Below are positions 1 through 6,716 of a stretch of DNA of 7,552 nucleotides, one piece after another. Source of the DNA: Rhodospirillales bacterium (GTDB lineage Bacteria > Pseudomonadota > Alphaproteobacteria > SMXQ01). The notes below the pieces were generated by a model, which was not told the DNA's origin, ran no database searches, and saw nothing but the letters and a program-made list of their open reading frames with translations. Location: positions 1 through 7,552 of the forward strand of contig JAHEKA010000101.1 of the NCBI GenBank assembly GCA_024638585.1, written 5' to 3'. The translations under genes were made by a program, and so were the position numbers. Each line of letters opens with the position of its first letter. Within the stretch, counting starts at the first letter, position 1.

Positions 1-429
1 ACCGATCTCCTTGAAGGTGACGTCGTCGCGGCTCAAGCCCAGCTTGCGAAGCGCCAGGGTCGTGGTTGCGTCGCTTTCCGACCCGGTGCTCGAGATTCCC
101 ACCGTGCCGCCCTTGAGGTCGCCCGGTTTCTCGATCCCCGGCGCGGTGAACAGGGCGGAGCGGACGACATTGCTGAGCGAGCCGATGGCGCGCACATCGG
201 CGCCTAGGGCGTTGGCGCGCACCACCGAAGACAGGCCGATATGCATCAGATGCACGCGCCCCTCGGTCAGGGCGGGGCCGGTCTCGCTGCCGCCCACCAT
301 GTCGACGATCTCGACCGCCAGGCCTTCCTTGTCGTAGAGACCTTCGGCCGCGGCCATCCAGATGGCAAGAAAGGTGTTGGCCGGCGACGTCATGCCGACC
401 TTGAACGGGATGGGGTCCTGGACTGCCAC
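1..429 (-). CDS. NMT1/TauA-like ABC transporter substrate-binding protein (3' end cut by window edge)
   Basis: Reading the minus strand from 429 gives 143 codons, open to the window edge. The product resembles the N-terminal lobe of NMT1/THI5-like and TauA/SsuA-type substrate-binding proteins, which capture small organic solutes for ABC importers. It has a first beta strand (FKVGMTSP), then IWMAAAEGLYDKEGLAVEIV around residues 23-42 (the family's 'A..GLf.keGL.Ve' pattern), GGSETGPALTEGRVHLMHIG around 46-65, and KPGDLKGGTVGISSTGS around 101-117 (the 'pkDLkGk.vgv...gs' segment). The start is GTG at 429: AAGGAGG lies four bases upstream, and an in-frame TAA at 445-447 excludes any earlier start. 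The protein begins MAVQDPIPFKVG and has no hydrophobic signal peptide, which is odd for a periplasmic binder. It may therefore be cytosolic, or an NMT1-domain enzyme or sensor. It lies 31 bases after the PQQ dehydrogenase stop, so is probably co-transcribed. The fold family is fairly sure; ligand and location are unknown. Confidence 0.82.
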   Translation of the reverse strand, partial: MAVQDPIPFKVGMTSPANTFLAIWMAAAEGLYDKEGLAVEIVDMVGGSETGPALTEGRVHLMHIGLSSVVRANALGADVRAIGSLSNVVRSALFTAPGIEKPGDLKGGTVGISSTGSESDATTTLALRKLGLSRDDVTFKEIG

Positions 430-433
430 GGGG

Positions 434-440
434 CCTCCTT
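434..440 (-). promoter_or_regulatory. Ribosome binding site fixing the GTG start at 429
   Basis: The minus strand reads AAGGAGG, a full anti-Shine-Dalgarno match, followed by CCCC and then GTG. Together with the in-frame TAA at 445-447 it decides the start of the substrate-binding protein gene and shows that no N-terminal signal peptide has been missed upstream. The four-base spacing is slightly short. Confidence 0.75.
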
Positions 441-460
441 TTGGTTATTGTTTCCGCGGC

Positions 461-1624
461 TTAGGGCGCCGGCTCCAACCGGACGACCGCGCCCGGGTCC
501 TCGTCGGTCAGGATATAGAGGTAGCCGTCGGGCCCGTTGCGGACGTCGCGGATGCGCTGATTCCAATCCTGCAGCAGCCGTTCCTCGCCCACCACGTTGT
601 CGCCGTCCAATGTCAGGCGATTGAGGTGCTGGAGCACCAGGGCGCCGATGAACACGTTGCCCTGCCAGCCGGGGAACTTGTCGCCGGTATAAAAGGCCAT
701 GCCCGACGGCGCGATGGACGGCACCCAATACTTGATGGGTTGCTCCATGCCGGGCTTATGGGTGCCCTCGCCGATGGGAAAGCCGGCATAGCTCATGCCG
801 TAGGTGATCACCGGCCAACCGTAATTGGCACCCCGCTTCAGGATATTGATCTCATCACCGCCGCGCGCCCCATGCTCAACTGCCCAAATATCTCCGGTCT
901 TCGGGTGCCGGATGATGCCTTGGGCATTGCGGTGGCCATAGGTGAAGATCTCGGGCCGGGCGCCGGTGCGATTCACGAAGGGATTGCCCCGCGGCACCTT
1001 GCCGTCGTCGGTCAGGCGGAGAACCTTGCCGGTATGGGTGGTGAGTTTCTGGGCGTTGTCGGGCTCGCCGCGGTCGCCCACGGTGATGTACATCAGCCCG
1101 TCGGTCCCGAACACGATGCGGGAACCGAAATGGCGCCCGCCGGTGTCCCCCGGCCGCGCCGCGAAGATCACCTGGACGTCCTCAAGCGCCTCGCCGGTGA
1201 ACCGGGCACGGGCCACATGGGTGCCGATCCCGTCCATGCCCCGGCCGGAATAGGTCAGGTAAATCAGCCGGTTTTGCGAAAATTTCGGGTGGACCACGAC
1301 GTCGAGCAGGCCGCCCTGGCCCCGGTCGACCACGCTGGGGACGCCACTGATGGGCGCCTTCACCAGCTTGCCACCCCGGATCAGCCGCAGCCTTCCTGGG
1401 CGTTCGGTGACCAGCATGTCGCCGCCCGGCAGGAAGGCCAGCCCCCAGGGATGCTCCAGCCCCGTGGCGATGGGCTTCAGGCGGAACGCTGCCTTTTCCG
1501 AGCGGTAGACCTTGTCCTGGGCGGCCGCGGTGGCGCAACCGAGCGTCACGAGAAGGGCCGCCGCCAGGGCGGCGGATGCCGCGCGGCGGGCAGGGCGGTG
1601 GGACAGAGGGGCAAGCGATCTCAT
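461..1624 (-). CDS. PQQ-dependent sugar dehydrogenase, aldose/YliI type, exported
   Basis: This 387-residue protein belongs to the soluble glucose/sorbosone dehydrogenase family, six-bladed beta-propellers that use PQQ and Ca2+ to oxidise aldoses or related alcohols in the periplasm. Residues 1-36 form a Sec signal peptide: basic MRSLAPLSHRPARR, a hydrophobic AALAAALLV core, and an AxA-type site near ATAAA|Q. The Cys at 30 is preceded by TLG, a poor lipobox. Mature landmarks are ATGLEHPWGLAFLPGG (53-68), TERPGRL (73-79), HFGSRIVFG (165-173, matching the family catalytic His region), GDRG (183-186), YGHRNAQG (229-236), EHGARGGDEIN (250-260), ANYGWPVITYG (266-276) and RIRDVRNGPDGYLY (357-370). 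Length is typical for the aldose dehydrogenase branch. The start ATG has AAGGAGA eight bases upstream. It follows the amidohydrolase gene after 85 bases. Family is secure; the sugar or alcohol substrate and its link to the upstream enzymes are not. Confidence 0.93.
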   Translation of the reverse strand: MRSLAPLSHRPARRAASAALAAALLVTLGCATAAAQDKVYRSEKAAFRLKPIATGLEHPWGLAFLPGGDMLVTERPGRLRLIRGGKLVKAPISGVPSVVDRGQGGLLDVVVHPKFSQNRLIYLTYSGRGMDGIGTHVARARFTGEALEDVQVIFAARPGDTGGRHFGSRIVFGTDGLMYITVGDRGEPDNAQKLTTHTGKVLRLTDDGKVPRGNPFVNRTGARPEIFTYGHRNAQGIIRHPKTGDIWAVEHGARGGDEINILKRGANYGWPVITYGMSYAGFPIGEGTHKPGMEQPIKYWVPSIAPSGMAFYTGDKFPGWQGNVFIGALVLQHLNRLTLDGDNVVGEERLLQDWNQRIRDVRNGPDGYLYILTDEDPGAVVRLEPAP

Positions 1625-1632
1625 GGCGGATG

Positions 1633-1639
1633 TCTCCTT
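1633..1639 (-). promoter_or_regulatory. Ribosome binding site of the PQQ dehydrogenase gene
   Basis: The minus strand reads AAGGAGA, eight bases before the ATG at 1624. It supports the start that carries a complete signal peptide. Confidence 0.7.
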
Positions 1640-1659
1640 CGGCCGATAGAACCGGGTTT

Positions 1660-1688
1660 CACGCCTTCCTAGCCGAGAAATGTGTCAA
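1660..1688 (-). promoter_or_regulatory. Possible sigma70-type promoter, good -35 only
   Basis: In the 85-base gap between the amidohydrolase and the PQQ dehydrogenase, the minus strand holds a perfect TTGACA (plus positions 1683-1688). At the expected 16-18 base spacing, however, the sequence is GGCGTG or similar, with no recognisable -10. The gap is also visibly less GC-rich than the flanking genes. A promoter here would let the PQQ dehydrogenase and substrate-binding protein be expressed apart from the upstream genes. A chance match is a real possibility. Confidence 0.25.
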
Positions 1689-1709
1689 TTCTACGCTGGA
1701 GGCGGCCCC

Positions 1710-2546
1710 TCAGGCTGCCTCCGGGGTCCATCGCAGAAACCGGGTGAGCGCCTTTCCCATCACCCATTCAAGGTCGTTTGCGGAGAGGAAGTCAAACTCC
1801 TCGGTGAACAGCGTCACGCATTGGCGGTAGCTCTCGATGATCGTCCAGATGCGGGTGAGGTCGGTGCCCCAGAAACAGCGCTCCGGTCCGAAAGCGCGGA
1901 TCAGGCGCTGCAAGACCGGGTGCAGGTTGCGGTAGGGGTAGGGCGCGGTCGAATAGAGCGGGATGGAGCTCACCTTGACCGAGACGTTGGGGAACTCCGC
2001 CATGGGGATCAAGCTTTCGATCGCCGCGATGGCGTCGTCGTCCTTTTCCCGGTTCAGGTTCATGTGGTCGATGATCATCCTGAGCTTCGGATGGGCGCGG
2101 GCGATCTCGGTGAAGGCCGCGTTCTGGCCTGGGGCGAACAGCATTAGCGGGATGTCGTATTTTTCCGCTTCGGGCCAGAACCAGTCGGCGGTGCCGTCAT
2201 GCAGCCAGGGAGCTTCCGTCGCCTTCTGGAAGGCGAGGCGGATGCCGGTCATGCCGGGGGCGGTGGTCCATTGGGGCAGCAGGGCGGCGTTTTCTTGCGG
2301 GGCGAGATCGATCCGCCCCATCACCGTGAAGAGATCCGGGTATTGCGCGGCGCCGGCCAGCGCCAGGTCGTTCCGTCCGCCCTCCCAGCCCGGGGGAACC
2401 AGGATGGCGGCGTCCACCCCGGCCTCGCGCATCTGCGTCCGCAGGTCTTCATAGCCGAACGGGCTGGGCAGGTGGGCGTCCGGCCGGAACCAGGGCCGGT
2501 CGGGCGTCTCCGCCGCCCAGATATGCACCTGGGAATCGATGATCAT
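1710..2546 (-). CDS. Amidohydrolase-2 family TIM-barrel hydrolase
   Basis: This 278-residue protein fits the amidohydrolase-2 family (COG3618-like; relatives include lactonases and decarboxylases acting on aromatic-degradation intermediates). It opens with MIIDSQVHIWAAETPDRPW, the place where the family has D-x-H-x-H-x-W. Other landmarks are YEDLRTQMREAGVDAAILVPP (32-52), DLFTVMGRIDL (71-81), GMTGIRL (98-104), LMLFAPG (134-140), RMIIDHMNLN (156-165) with His161, NVSVKVSSIPLYS (187-199), and FGPERCFWGTDLTRI (219-233) with Asp229 at the usual barrel-end acid. The first motif His is Gln6 (QVH), so canonical HxH metal binding is altered; LigI-type family members work without a metal, so this need not mean inactivity. 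The ATG at 2546 lies only six bases after the FMN enzyme stop with little Shine-Dalgarno, implying translational coupling and a shared pathway. A lactone, ester or amide hydrolysis is a guess; the substrate is not readable. Confidence 0.88.
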   Translation of the reverse strand: MIIDSQVHIWAAETPDRPWFRPDAHLPSPFGYEDLRTQMREAGVDAAILVPPGWEGGRNDLALAGAAQYPDLFTVMGRIDLAPQENAALLPQWTTAPGMTGIRLAFQKATEAPWLHDGTADWFWPEAEKYDIPLMLFAPGQNAAFTEIARAHPKLRMIIDHMNLNREKDDDAIAAIESLIPMAEFPNVSVKVSSIPLYSTAPYPYRNLHPVLQRLIRAFGPERCFWGTDLTRIWTIIESYRQCVTLFTEEFDFLSANDLEWVMGKALTRFLRWTPEAA

Positions 2547-2552
2547 CGGCGT

Positions 2553-3749
2553 TTATTCGGCGGCCTCGGCCCGCGGCGCATAGCCCAGTGTCACCGGCTT
2601 GGCGAAGATGTCAGATGTCACTTCGCTGACCCGGCGGCAGCCGACATAGGCCATGGTCTTCTCGAATTCGGTCTTGAGGATGGAAATCGCCTTCTCCGCC
2701 CCCGCCTGGCCGGCGACCGAGGTGCCGTAAAGCGTTGCCCGCCCGGTCAGGACCGCATCGGCGCCGAGCGCCAGCGCCTTGACCATGTCCGAGCCCCGGC
2801 GGATACCCGAATCCAGGATCACCGTGGTCTTGTTGCCGACGGCGCGGACGACTTCCGGCAGCACGTCGATGGTCGGCGCCGCGGCGTCGAGCGCCCGCCC
2901 GCCGTGGTTGGAGACCACCACCCCGTCGGCGCCGTGCTCCACCGCCAGCACCGCGTCTTCCTCGCGCAGGATGCCCTTGATGATCAGCTTGCCGGGCCAG
3001 AACTCCCGCATGCGGTCGATATCGGTCCAGGTCATGGCGGTGTGGCGCATGGGGCGCTCCTTGCCGGTGCCGGTGGTCACCCGCTGGGCGTATTTGGCGG
3101 GGTAGTTCTCATGGCGCGGCATGCCGGTGGTGGTGATGTAGCGCGCCATCACGCCGAGCAGCCATTCGGGATGCAGCGCCATATCGGTGACCGACCGTGG
3201 CGAAATCGTGAAGGGGATGGTGAAGCCGTTGCGCTTGTTGTACTCGCGGTTGTTGCCGAGCGCCCCGTCGATGGTCACCACCAGGGCCTCGAACCCGGCA
3301 TCCCGGGCCCGGCCGACCATTTCGTAGGACAGCTCCTCTTCCTTCCACATGTAGAGCTGGAACCACAGCCGCCCGCCCGCGACGTCGGCGATCTTCTCCA
3401 TGGAGGTCACCGAACCGGTGGCCAGGGTGAAGGGAATCCCTTGTGCGGCGGCGGCCTTGGCAAGCTCCAGCTCGCCCTCATACCAGGTCAACCCGGCGAT
3501 CCCGGTGGGGGCGATGGCCATGGGCAGCTCGGAACGCGCGCCCAGCAGCTCGGTGCCCATGTCCCGTTCCGACAGGTCCACCAGGAAGCGGGTGCGCAGC
3601 TTGAGCCGCTTGAAGGCCTCGCGGTTGTCGGCCAGCGCGACCTCGTCCTCGGCGCCGCGGTCGAGATATTCGAAAACCCCCTTGGGCAGGCGGCGGCGCG
3701 CGATTTCGCGCATATCGGCAATGTTGTAGCAGCGATCCAGTCGCGACAT
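2553..3749 (-). CDS. FMN-dependent alpha-hydroxy-acid dehydrogenase/oxidase
   Basis: This 398-residue enzyme belongs to the L-lactate dehydrogenase / mandelate dehydrogenase / glycolate oxidase family, which oxidises an L-2-hydroxy acid to a 2-keto acid using FMN. It begins MSRLDRCYNIADMREIARRR, a typical family N-terminus. Residues aligning with the family active site are present: Tyr28 (VFEYLDRGAEDE), Tyr133 (WFQLYMW), Asp161 (VVTIDGALG), Lys258 (LIIKGIL), His282 and Arg285 (SNHGGRALD). The FMN phosphate segments DSGIRRGSD (313-321) and GADAVLTGRA (329-338) are also there. Residues 183-232 form the variable loop region used for membrane contact in membrane-bound relatives, so electron transfer to the respiratory chain is possible. 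I chose the ATG at 3749 because GGGGAGG lies five bases upstream. An in-frame ATG at 3800 would add 17 low-complexity residues and has no ribosome site. It precedes the amidohydrolase by six bases. Family is secure; lactate, mandelate, glycolate or another acid cannot be separated. Confidence 0.95.
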   Translation of the reverse strand: MSRLDRCYNIADMREIARRRLPKGVFEYLDRGAEDEVALADNREAFKRLKLRTRFLVDLSERDMGTELLGARSELPMAIAPTGIAGLTWYEGELELAKAAAAQGIPFTLATGSVTSMEKIADVAGGRLWFQLYMWKEEELSYEMVGRARDAGFEALVVTIDGALGNNREYNKRNGFTIPFTISPRSVTDMALHPEWLLGVMARYITTTGMPRHENYPAKYAQRVTTGTGKERPMRHTAMTWTDIDRMREFWPGKLIIKGILREEDAVLAVEHGADGVVVSNHGGRALDAAAPTIDVLPEVVRAVGNKTTVILDSGIRRGSDMVKALALGADAVLTGRATLYGTSVAGQAGAEKAISILKTEFEKTMAYVGCRRVSEVTSDIFAKPVTLGYAPRAEAAE

Positions 3750-3877
3750 GGGATCCTCCCCGGTTTCGGTGCTCTGACCTGTTGTCTTTTCACCGCTCAT
3801 TGGCGGGTGCAGGCGGTGATCTTAGCCCCGCCCAAGGGCCCGGCGCCAAGGAAAATGCGGCTTGCGTCGCGGGCGAG
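3750..3877 (-). other. 128-base intergenic gap, possible weak promoter, no clear terminator
   Basis: This is the largest non-coding stretch in the window, between the Mo-subunit stop and the FMN enzyme start. On the minus strand TAAGAT (plus 3819-3824) resembles a -10 box, with TTGGCG (plus 3844-3849) as a poor -35 at a long 19-base spacing. The GC-rich run at 3825-3847 contains small palindromes (GGCGCC, GGGCCC), but any stem with a workable loop is only about three base pairs and no T-run follows, so an intrinsic terminator is not supported. The gap may separate two transcription units or simply be an untranslated spacer within one operon. Confidence 0.3.
3755..3761 (-). promoter_or_regulatory. 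Ribosome binding site choosing the start of the FMN enzyme
   Basis: The minus strand reads GGGGAGG, then ATCCC, then ATG at 3749. The alternative in-frame ATG at 3800 has only a pyrimidine-rich CCGCCTGCACCCGCCA upstream, so 3749 is preferred. Confidence 0.75.
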
Positions 3878-6226
3878 TTAACCCTGCCCGCGCGCCGCTT
3901 CGATCAGGGCGAGGATTTCGGGCGGGCTGATGGGGGCCTGAGTGATGCGGACGGCGAAGGGCGAGAGGGCATCCTCGATGGCCGCGATGACCGCGCCCGG
4001 CGCCGGCACCACGCCGTTCTCGCCCACGCCCTTAACGCCGAGCGGGTTGAGCGGCGACGGTGATTCCTCGAACCAAACATCGACCCGGGGCATTTCCGGC
4101 GCCGTGATCAGCAGGTAATCGGCGAAATTGGTGGTCAGCGGCTGGGCGTTCTCGTCATAGGCCATGCGTTCGAAGAGGCTGTTGCCGATGCCGTGCGCCG
4201 TGCCGCCCAGCGCCTGGCCTGCCGAGATCATCGGGTTGATGATCCGCCCGCTGTCCAGCGCGATCACGTAATTGAGGATACGCACGCCCCCGGTCTCCAC
4301 ATCCACTTCGACCTCCGCCGCCACCGCGCCGCTGGCATAGGCCGGGCTGTCGAGGATCACGTGTTCGGTCGCCTCCATCCCGGCGTCGATGCCGGCGGGC
4401 AAGGAATAGCCCGGCGTGCCGGAGACGGCGTGGGCGATCTCTCCCAAGGTGACCTTTATGTTCGCGATTTGCCCCGGTCCGCCCTTGGGGCGCACCTCGT
4501 CGCCGGCGATCTCGAGATCCGCGGCGGGAACGTCGAGCAGCGCCGATGCCACCGCCAACGCCTTGTCGCGCACCTTGCCCGCCGCCACATGGGCGGAGGT
4601 GCCCGCGGTCACCGTGCTTCGGCTGTTCGACGTGCCGATCCCGAGCGCCGTCGCCGCCGTGTCGCCGGTGGTGACGGTGACGTTGGCGATGTCGCCGCCC
4701 AACACTTCGGCGACGACCTGGGACAGCATCGTCTTGGTGCCTTGGCCCATGGCCGTGGCCCCGGTATAGACGTGGATGCGCCCCGAGGTGCCGACGCGCA
4801 CGGTCACCGCTTCGAACGGGCCGCGCCCGGTGCCCTTGACGAAATTGGCGAGGCCGATGCCGATATAACGCCCGTCCGCATGGGCGGCTTTTTGGCGGCC
4901 CGGGAATTCATCCCAGCCGATGCGCTCGGCGACGGTCCTCTGGCACTTGGGGTAGTCCCCGGAATCGAGTGTCACAGGCAGCCCGCCCCGGGTTTTCAAG
5001 GGCCGTTCGAAGGGCATCTCTTCGGGACCGATCATATTGCGCAGCCGCACCTCGTTCCGGTCCAGCCCGAGCTCCCGGGCGATGCGGTCGAACACCCGTT
5101 CGAGGACGAAGTTTGCCTGTGGGTGTCCGGCGCCGCGCACCGGCGTCACCGGCACCTTGTTGGTCAGCGCCAGCTTGACGTTCATCCGGTAGTGCGGCAC
5201 GTGGTAGATGCCGGGCAGCGATTCGGCGGAATTCTGCGGCAGATTGATGCCGCGCGCCGTGAAGGCCCCATGGTCATGGACCATGACGCCGCGGATGCCC
5301 TTGATGAGGGCGTCATCGCCAAAGGCAACGTCGACGGTCCAGCTCTGGTCGCGCTCCTGGGTGGTGGCGATGAAATGCTCGCGCCGGTCCTCGATCCATT
5401 TCACCGGGCGGGCAAGCTTCAGGGCGGCGATGCACAGCACCACGTCTTCCGGGTACACCACCAGCTTGGGCCCGAAGCCGCCGCCGATATCCGGCGTCGC
5501 CACGCGGATCTGGTTCTCGTTGCGGCCCAGCATGTCGACCAGCACCCGCAGCGTCGAATGGGGCATCTGGGAGGAGACCCAAAGGGTGAGCTGGTCGGTG
5601 GCCGGATCGTAGGCTGAGACGGCGCCGCGGCACTCCATCGAATGGCTGCCGCCGCGGTGAATGTGGAAGTCCTCGCTGAAGGTATGGTCGGCGGCGGCGA
5701 AGGCCGAATCGGTATCGCCGTAACCGATGTCGAATTCCGCCAGCAGGTTGTCCTCGGCCCCCGCATGAACCGGCGGCGCCCCGTCTGCCAGGGAGTCCCG
5801 GCAGTCGGAGGCGGCAGGCAGGATGTCGTAATCGACCATCACCATTTGCGCCGCGTCCTCGGCGATGTAGCGGTTGTCGGCAATCACGACGGCGATGGGC
5901 TCGCCGACATGGACGGTCTCGGCCCCGGCCAGCGCCGGGCGGTCGCGCTGCTGCTTGTAGGCGGAACTCGGGAGGCCGACCACCAGGAATTCGGTCTCGA
6001 GATAGGGCAGGATGTCGTCGCGGGTCAGAATCGCATGGACGCCGGGCACGGCGCGGGCGGCTTCGGCATCGATGCCGGCAATGGCGGCATGGGCGTGGGG
6101 GCTGCGCACGAAGGCGGCCTCCAGCATGCCGGGCAGCGCGATGTCGTCGATGAACCGTCCCCGGCCCCGCAACAGGGGATCGTCTTCCAGGCGCTTGGGC
6201 GCATCGGCGTAAGCGTCGCCGCTCAT
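3878..6226 (-). CDS. Molybdenum hydroxylase large (molybdopterin-binding) subunit, xanthine dehydrogenase family
   Basis: This 782-residue catalytic subunit belongs to the CoxL/xanthine dehydrogenase superfamily, which hydroxylates or oxidises a carbon centre with water-derived oxygen at a Mo-pterin site. Domain order is the small aldehyde oxidase/xanthine dehydrogenase a/b hammerhead (about 15-140) and then the Mo-binding domains (about 160-770). Visible motifs are RSPHAHA (41-47), HVGEPIAVV (106-114), MECRGAV (197-203), DIGGGFGPK (246-254), VRGAGHPQ (363-370), GATAMGQGTKTM (489-500) and GVKGVGENG (730-738), whose Glu736 matches the conserved catalytic base. The loop lacks the AYRCSFR signature of CO dehydrogenase form I and differs from the AYRGAGR of form II. 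ATG at 6226 overlaps the small-subunit TGA as ATGA and has GGAGAGG four bases upstream. The reading frame stays open far upstream of this ATG, across the small-subunit gene, but that is a shadow, not a fusion. The substrate is unknown; N-heteroaromatics, purines and aldehydes are family options. Confidence 0.95.
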   Translation of the reverse strand: MSGDAYADAPKRLEDDPLLRGRGRFIDDIALPGMLEAAFVRSPHAHAAIAGIDAEAARAVPGVHAILTRDDILPYLETEFLVVGLPSSAYKQQRDRPALAGAETVHVGEPIAVVIADNRYIAEDAAQMVMVDYDILPAASDCRDSLADGAPPVHAGAEDNLLAEFDIGYGDTDSAFAAADHTFSEDFHIHRGGSHSMECRGAVSAYDPATDQLTLWVSSQMPHSTLRVLVDMLGRNENQIRVATPDIGGGFGPKLVVYPEDVVLCIAALKLARPVKWIEDRREHFIATTQERDQSWTVDVAFGDDALIKGIRGVMVHDHGAFTARGINLPQNSAESLPGIYHVPHYRMNVKLALTNKVPVTPVRGAGHPQANFVLERVFDRIARELGLDRNEVRLRNMIGPEEMPFERPLKTRGGLPVTLDSGDYPKCQRTVAERIGWDEFPGRQKAAHADGRYIGIGLANFVKGTGRGPFEAVTVRVGTSGRIHVYTGATAMGQGTKTMLSQVVAEVLGGDIANVTVTTGDTAATALGIGTSNSRSTVTAGTSAHVAAGKVRDKALAVASALLDVPAADLEIAGDEVRPKGGPGQIANIKVTLGEIAHAVSGTPGYSLPAGIDAGMEATEHVILDSPAYASGAVAAEVEVDVETGGVRILNYVIALDSGRIINPMISAGQALGGTAHGIGNSLFERMAYDENAQPLTTNFADYLLITAPEMPRVDVWFEESPSPLNPLGVKGVGENGVVPAPGAVIAAIEDALSPFAVRITQAPISPPEILALIEAARGQG

Positions 6227-6714
6227 GATCCCTCTCCATTGCGAAGCCGCTGGGCGGCATCCAGCGCGGCATCGACGATCCCCTGATAGCCGGTGCAGCG
6301 GCACAGATTGCCCGATATGGCGACGCGGACCTCGTCCTCGCTGGGGTCCGGGTTGTCGGCCAGCAACTCCTTCAGGGTCATCAGCATCCCCGGCGTGCAG
6401 AAACCGCATTGCAGGCCGTGATGGTCGCGGAAGGCGTCTTGCAGGGGGTGCAGCGCGTCCTCGCTCGGTGCCAGGCCCTCGACCGTGTCCACCGCGGCGC
6501 CATCGGCCTGGACCGCCAGCATCAGGCAGGCCCGCGCGCTGCGGCCGTCGACCAGCACCGTGCAGGCGCCGCAGACGCCGTGTTCGCAGCCCAGATGGGT
6601 GCCGGTGAGGTTGAGCTCGCGGCGCAGCATGTCGGCCAGGGTCAGGCGGGTCTCGACCTCGACCGAATGCTCCGTTCCGTTGACCGTGCAGGTGATCTTG
6701 CGCGTGTCCGCCAT
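6223..6714 (-). CDS. Molybdenum hydroxylase small subunit, two [2Fe-2S] clusters
   Basis: The 163-residue protein is the electron-transfer subunit (CoxS/XdhC-type iron-sulfur) that passes electrons from the Mo site to FAD. The N-terminal plant-ferredoxin-like domain carries Cys43, Cys48 and Cys51 (GCEHGVCGACTV) and Cys63 (ARACLM). The C-terminal helical domain carries Cys103 and Cys106 (QCGFCTPGM), then Cys138 and Cys140 (GNLCRCTGYQ). All eight cluster ligands are intact and the length is normal. Two starts are possible: GTG at 6720, overlapping the upstream stop as GTGA, or ATG at 6714. I prefer ATG because the G-rich GGGGGG upstream sits nine bases from it but only three from the GTG; GTG would add just Met-Thr. 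The gene is sandwiched between the FAD and Mo subunits in canonical order, with overlaps that argue for stoichiometric translation. Partnership with both is strongly implied. Confidence 0.96.
   Translation of the reverse strand: MADTRKITCTVNGTEHSVEVETRLTLADMLRRELNLTGTHLGCEHGVCGACTVLVDGRSARACLMLAVQADGAAVDTVEGLAPSEDALHPLQDAFRDHHGLQCGFCTPGMLMTLKELLADNPDPSEDEVRVAISGNLCRCTGYQGIVDAALDAAQRLRNGEGS
6231..6237 (-). promoter_or_regulatory. Ribosome binding site of the Mo subunit
   Basis: The minus strand reads GGAGAGG inside the last codons of the small-subunit gene, four bases before the ATG at 6226. It defines the Mo-subunit start and excludes the long upstream extension of the same frame as coding. 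Confidence 0.65.
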
Positions 6715-6716
6715 GG

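Noticed and set aside
514..560. Possible lipoprotein nature of the PQQ dehydrogenase (Cys30 in the signal peptide)
   Set aside because: The residues before Cys are TLG, lacking the usual Leu at -3, and a better AxA cleavage site follows; the Cys itself lies near base 1537, and the interval given (514-560) only holds conserved C-terminal propeller sequence with no lipid-related signal.
362..1672. 436-codon plus-strand open frame, opposite the PQQ dehydrogenase
   Set aside because: Composition is that of a GC shadow, with no family motif; the minus-strand gene has a signal peptide, ribosome site and family motifs.
3825..3850. Possible intrinsic terminator in the GC-rich palindromic run after the Mo subunit
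   Set aside because: Stems with a usable loop are about three base pairs and no T-run follows on the minus strand.
2199..3881. 560-codon plus-strand open frame, antisense to the FMN enzyme and amidohydrolase
   Set aside because: Its product is Gly/Arg/His-rich with no domain pattern, and it lies opposite two clear genes; long antisense frames are expected at this GC content.
4193..5617. 474-codon plus-strand open frame within the Mo subunit
   Set aside because: It is His/Arg/Gly-rich shadow sequence opposite a well-supported catalytic subunit.
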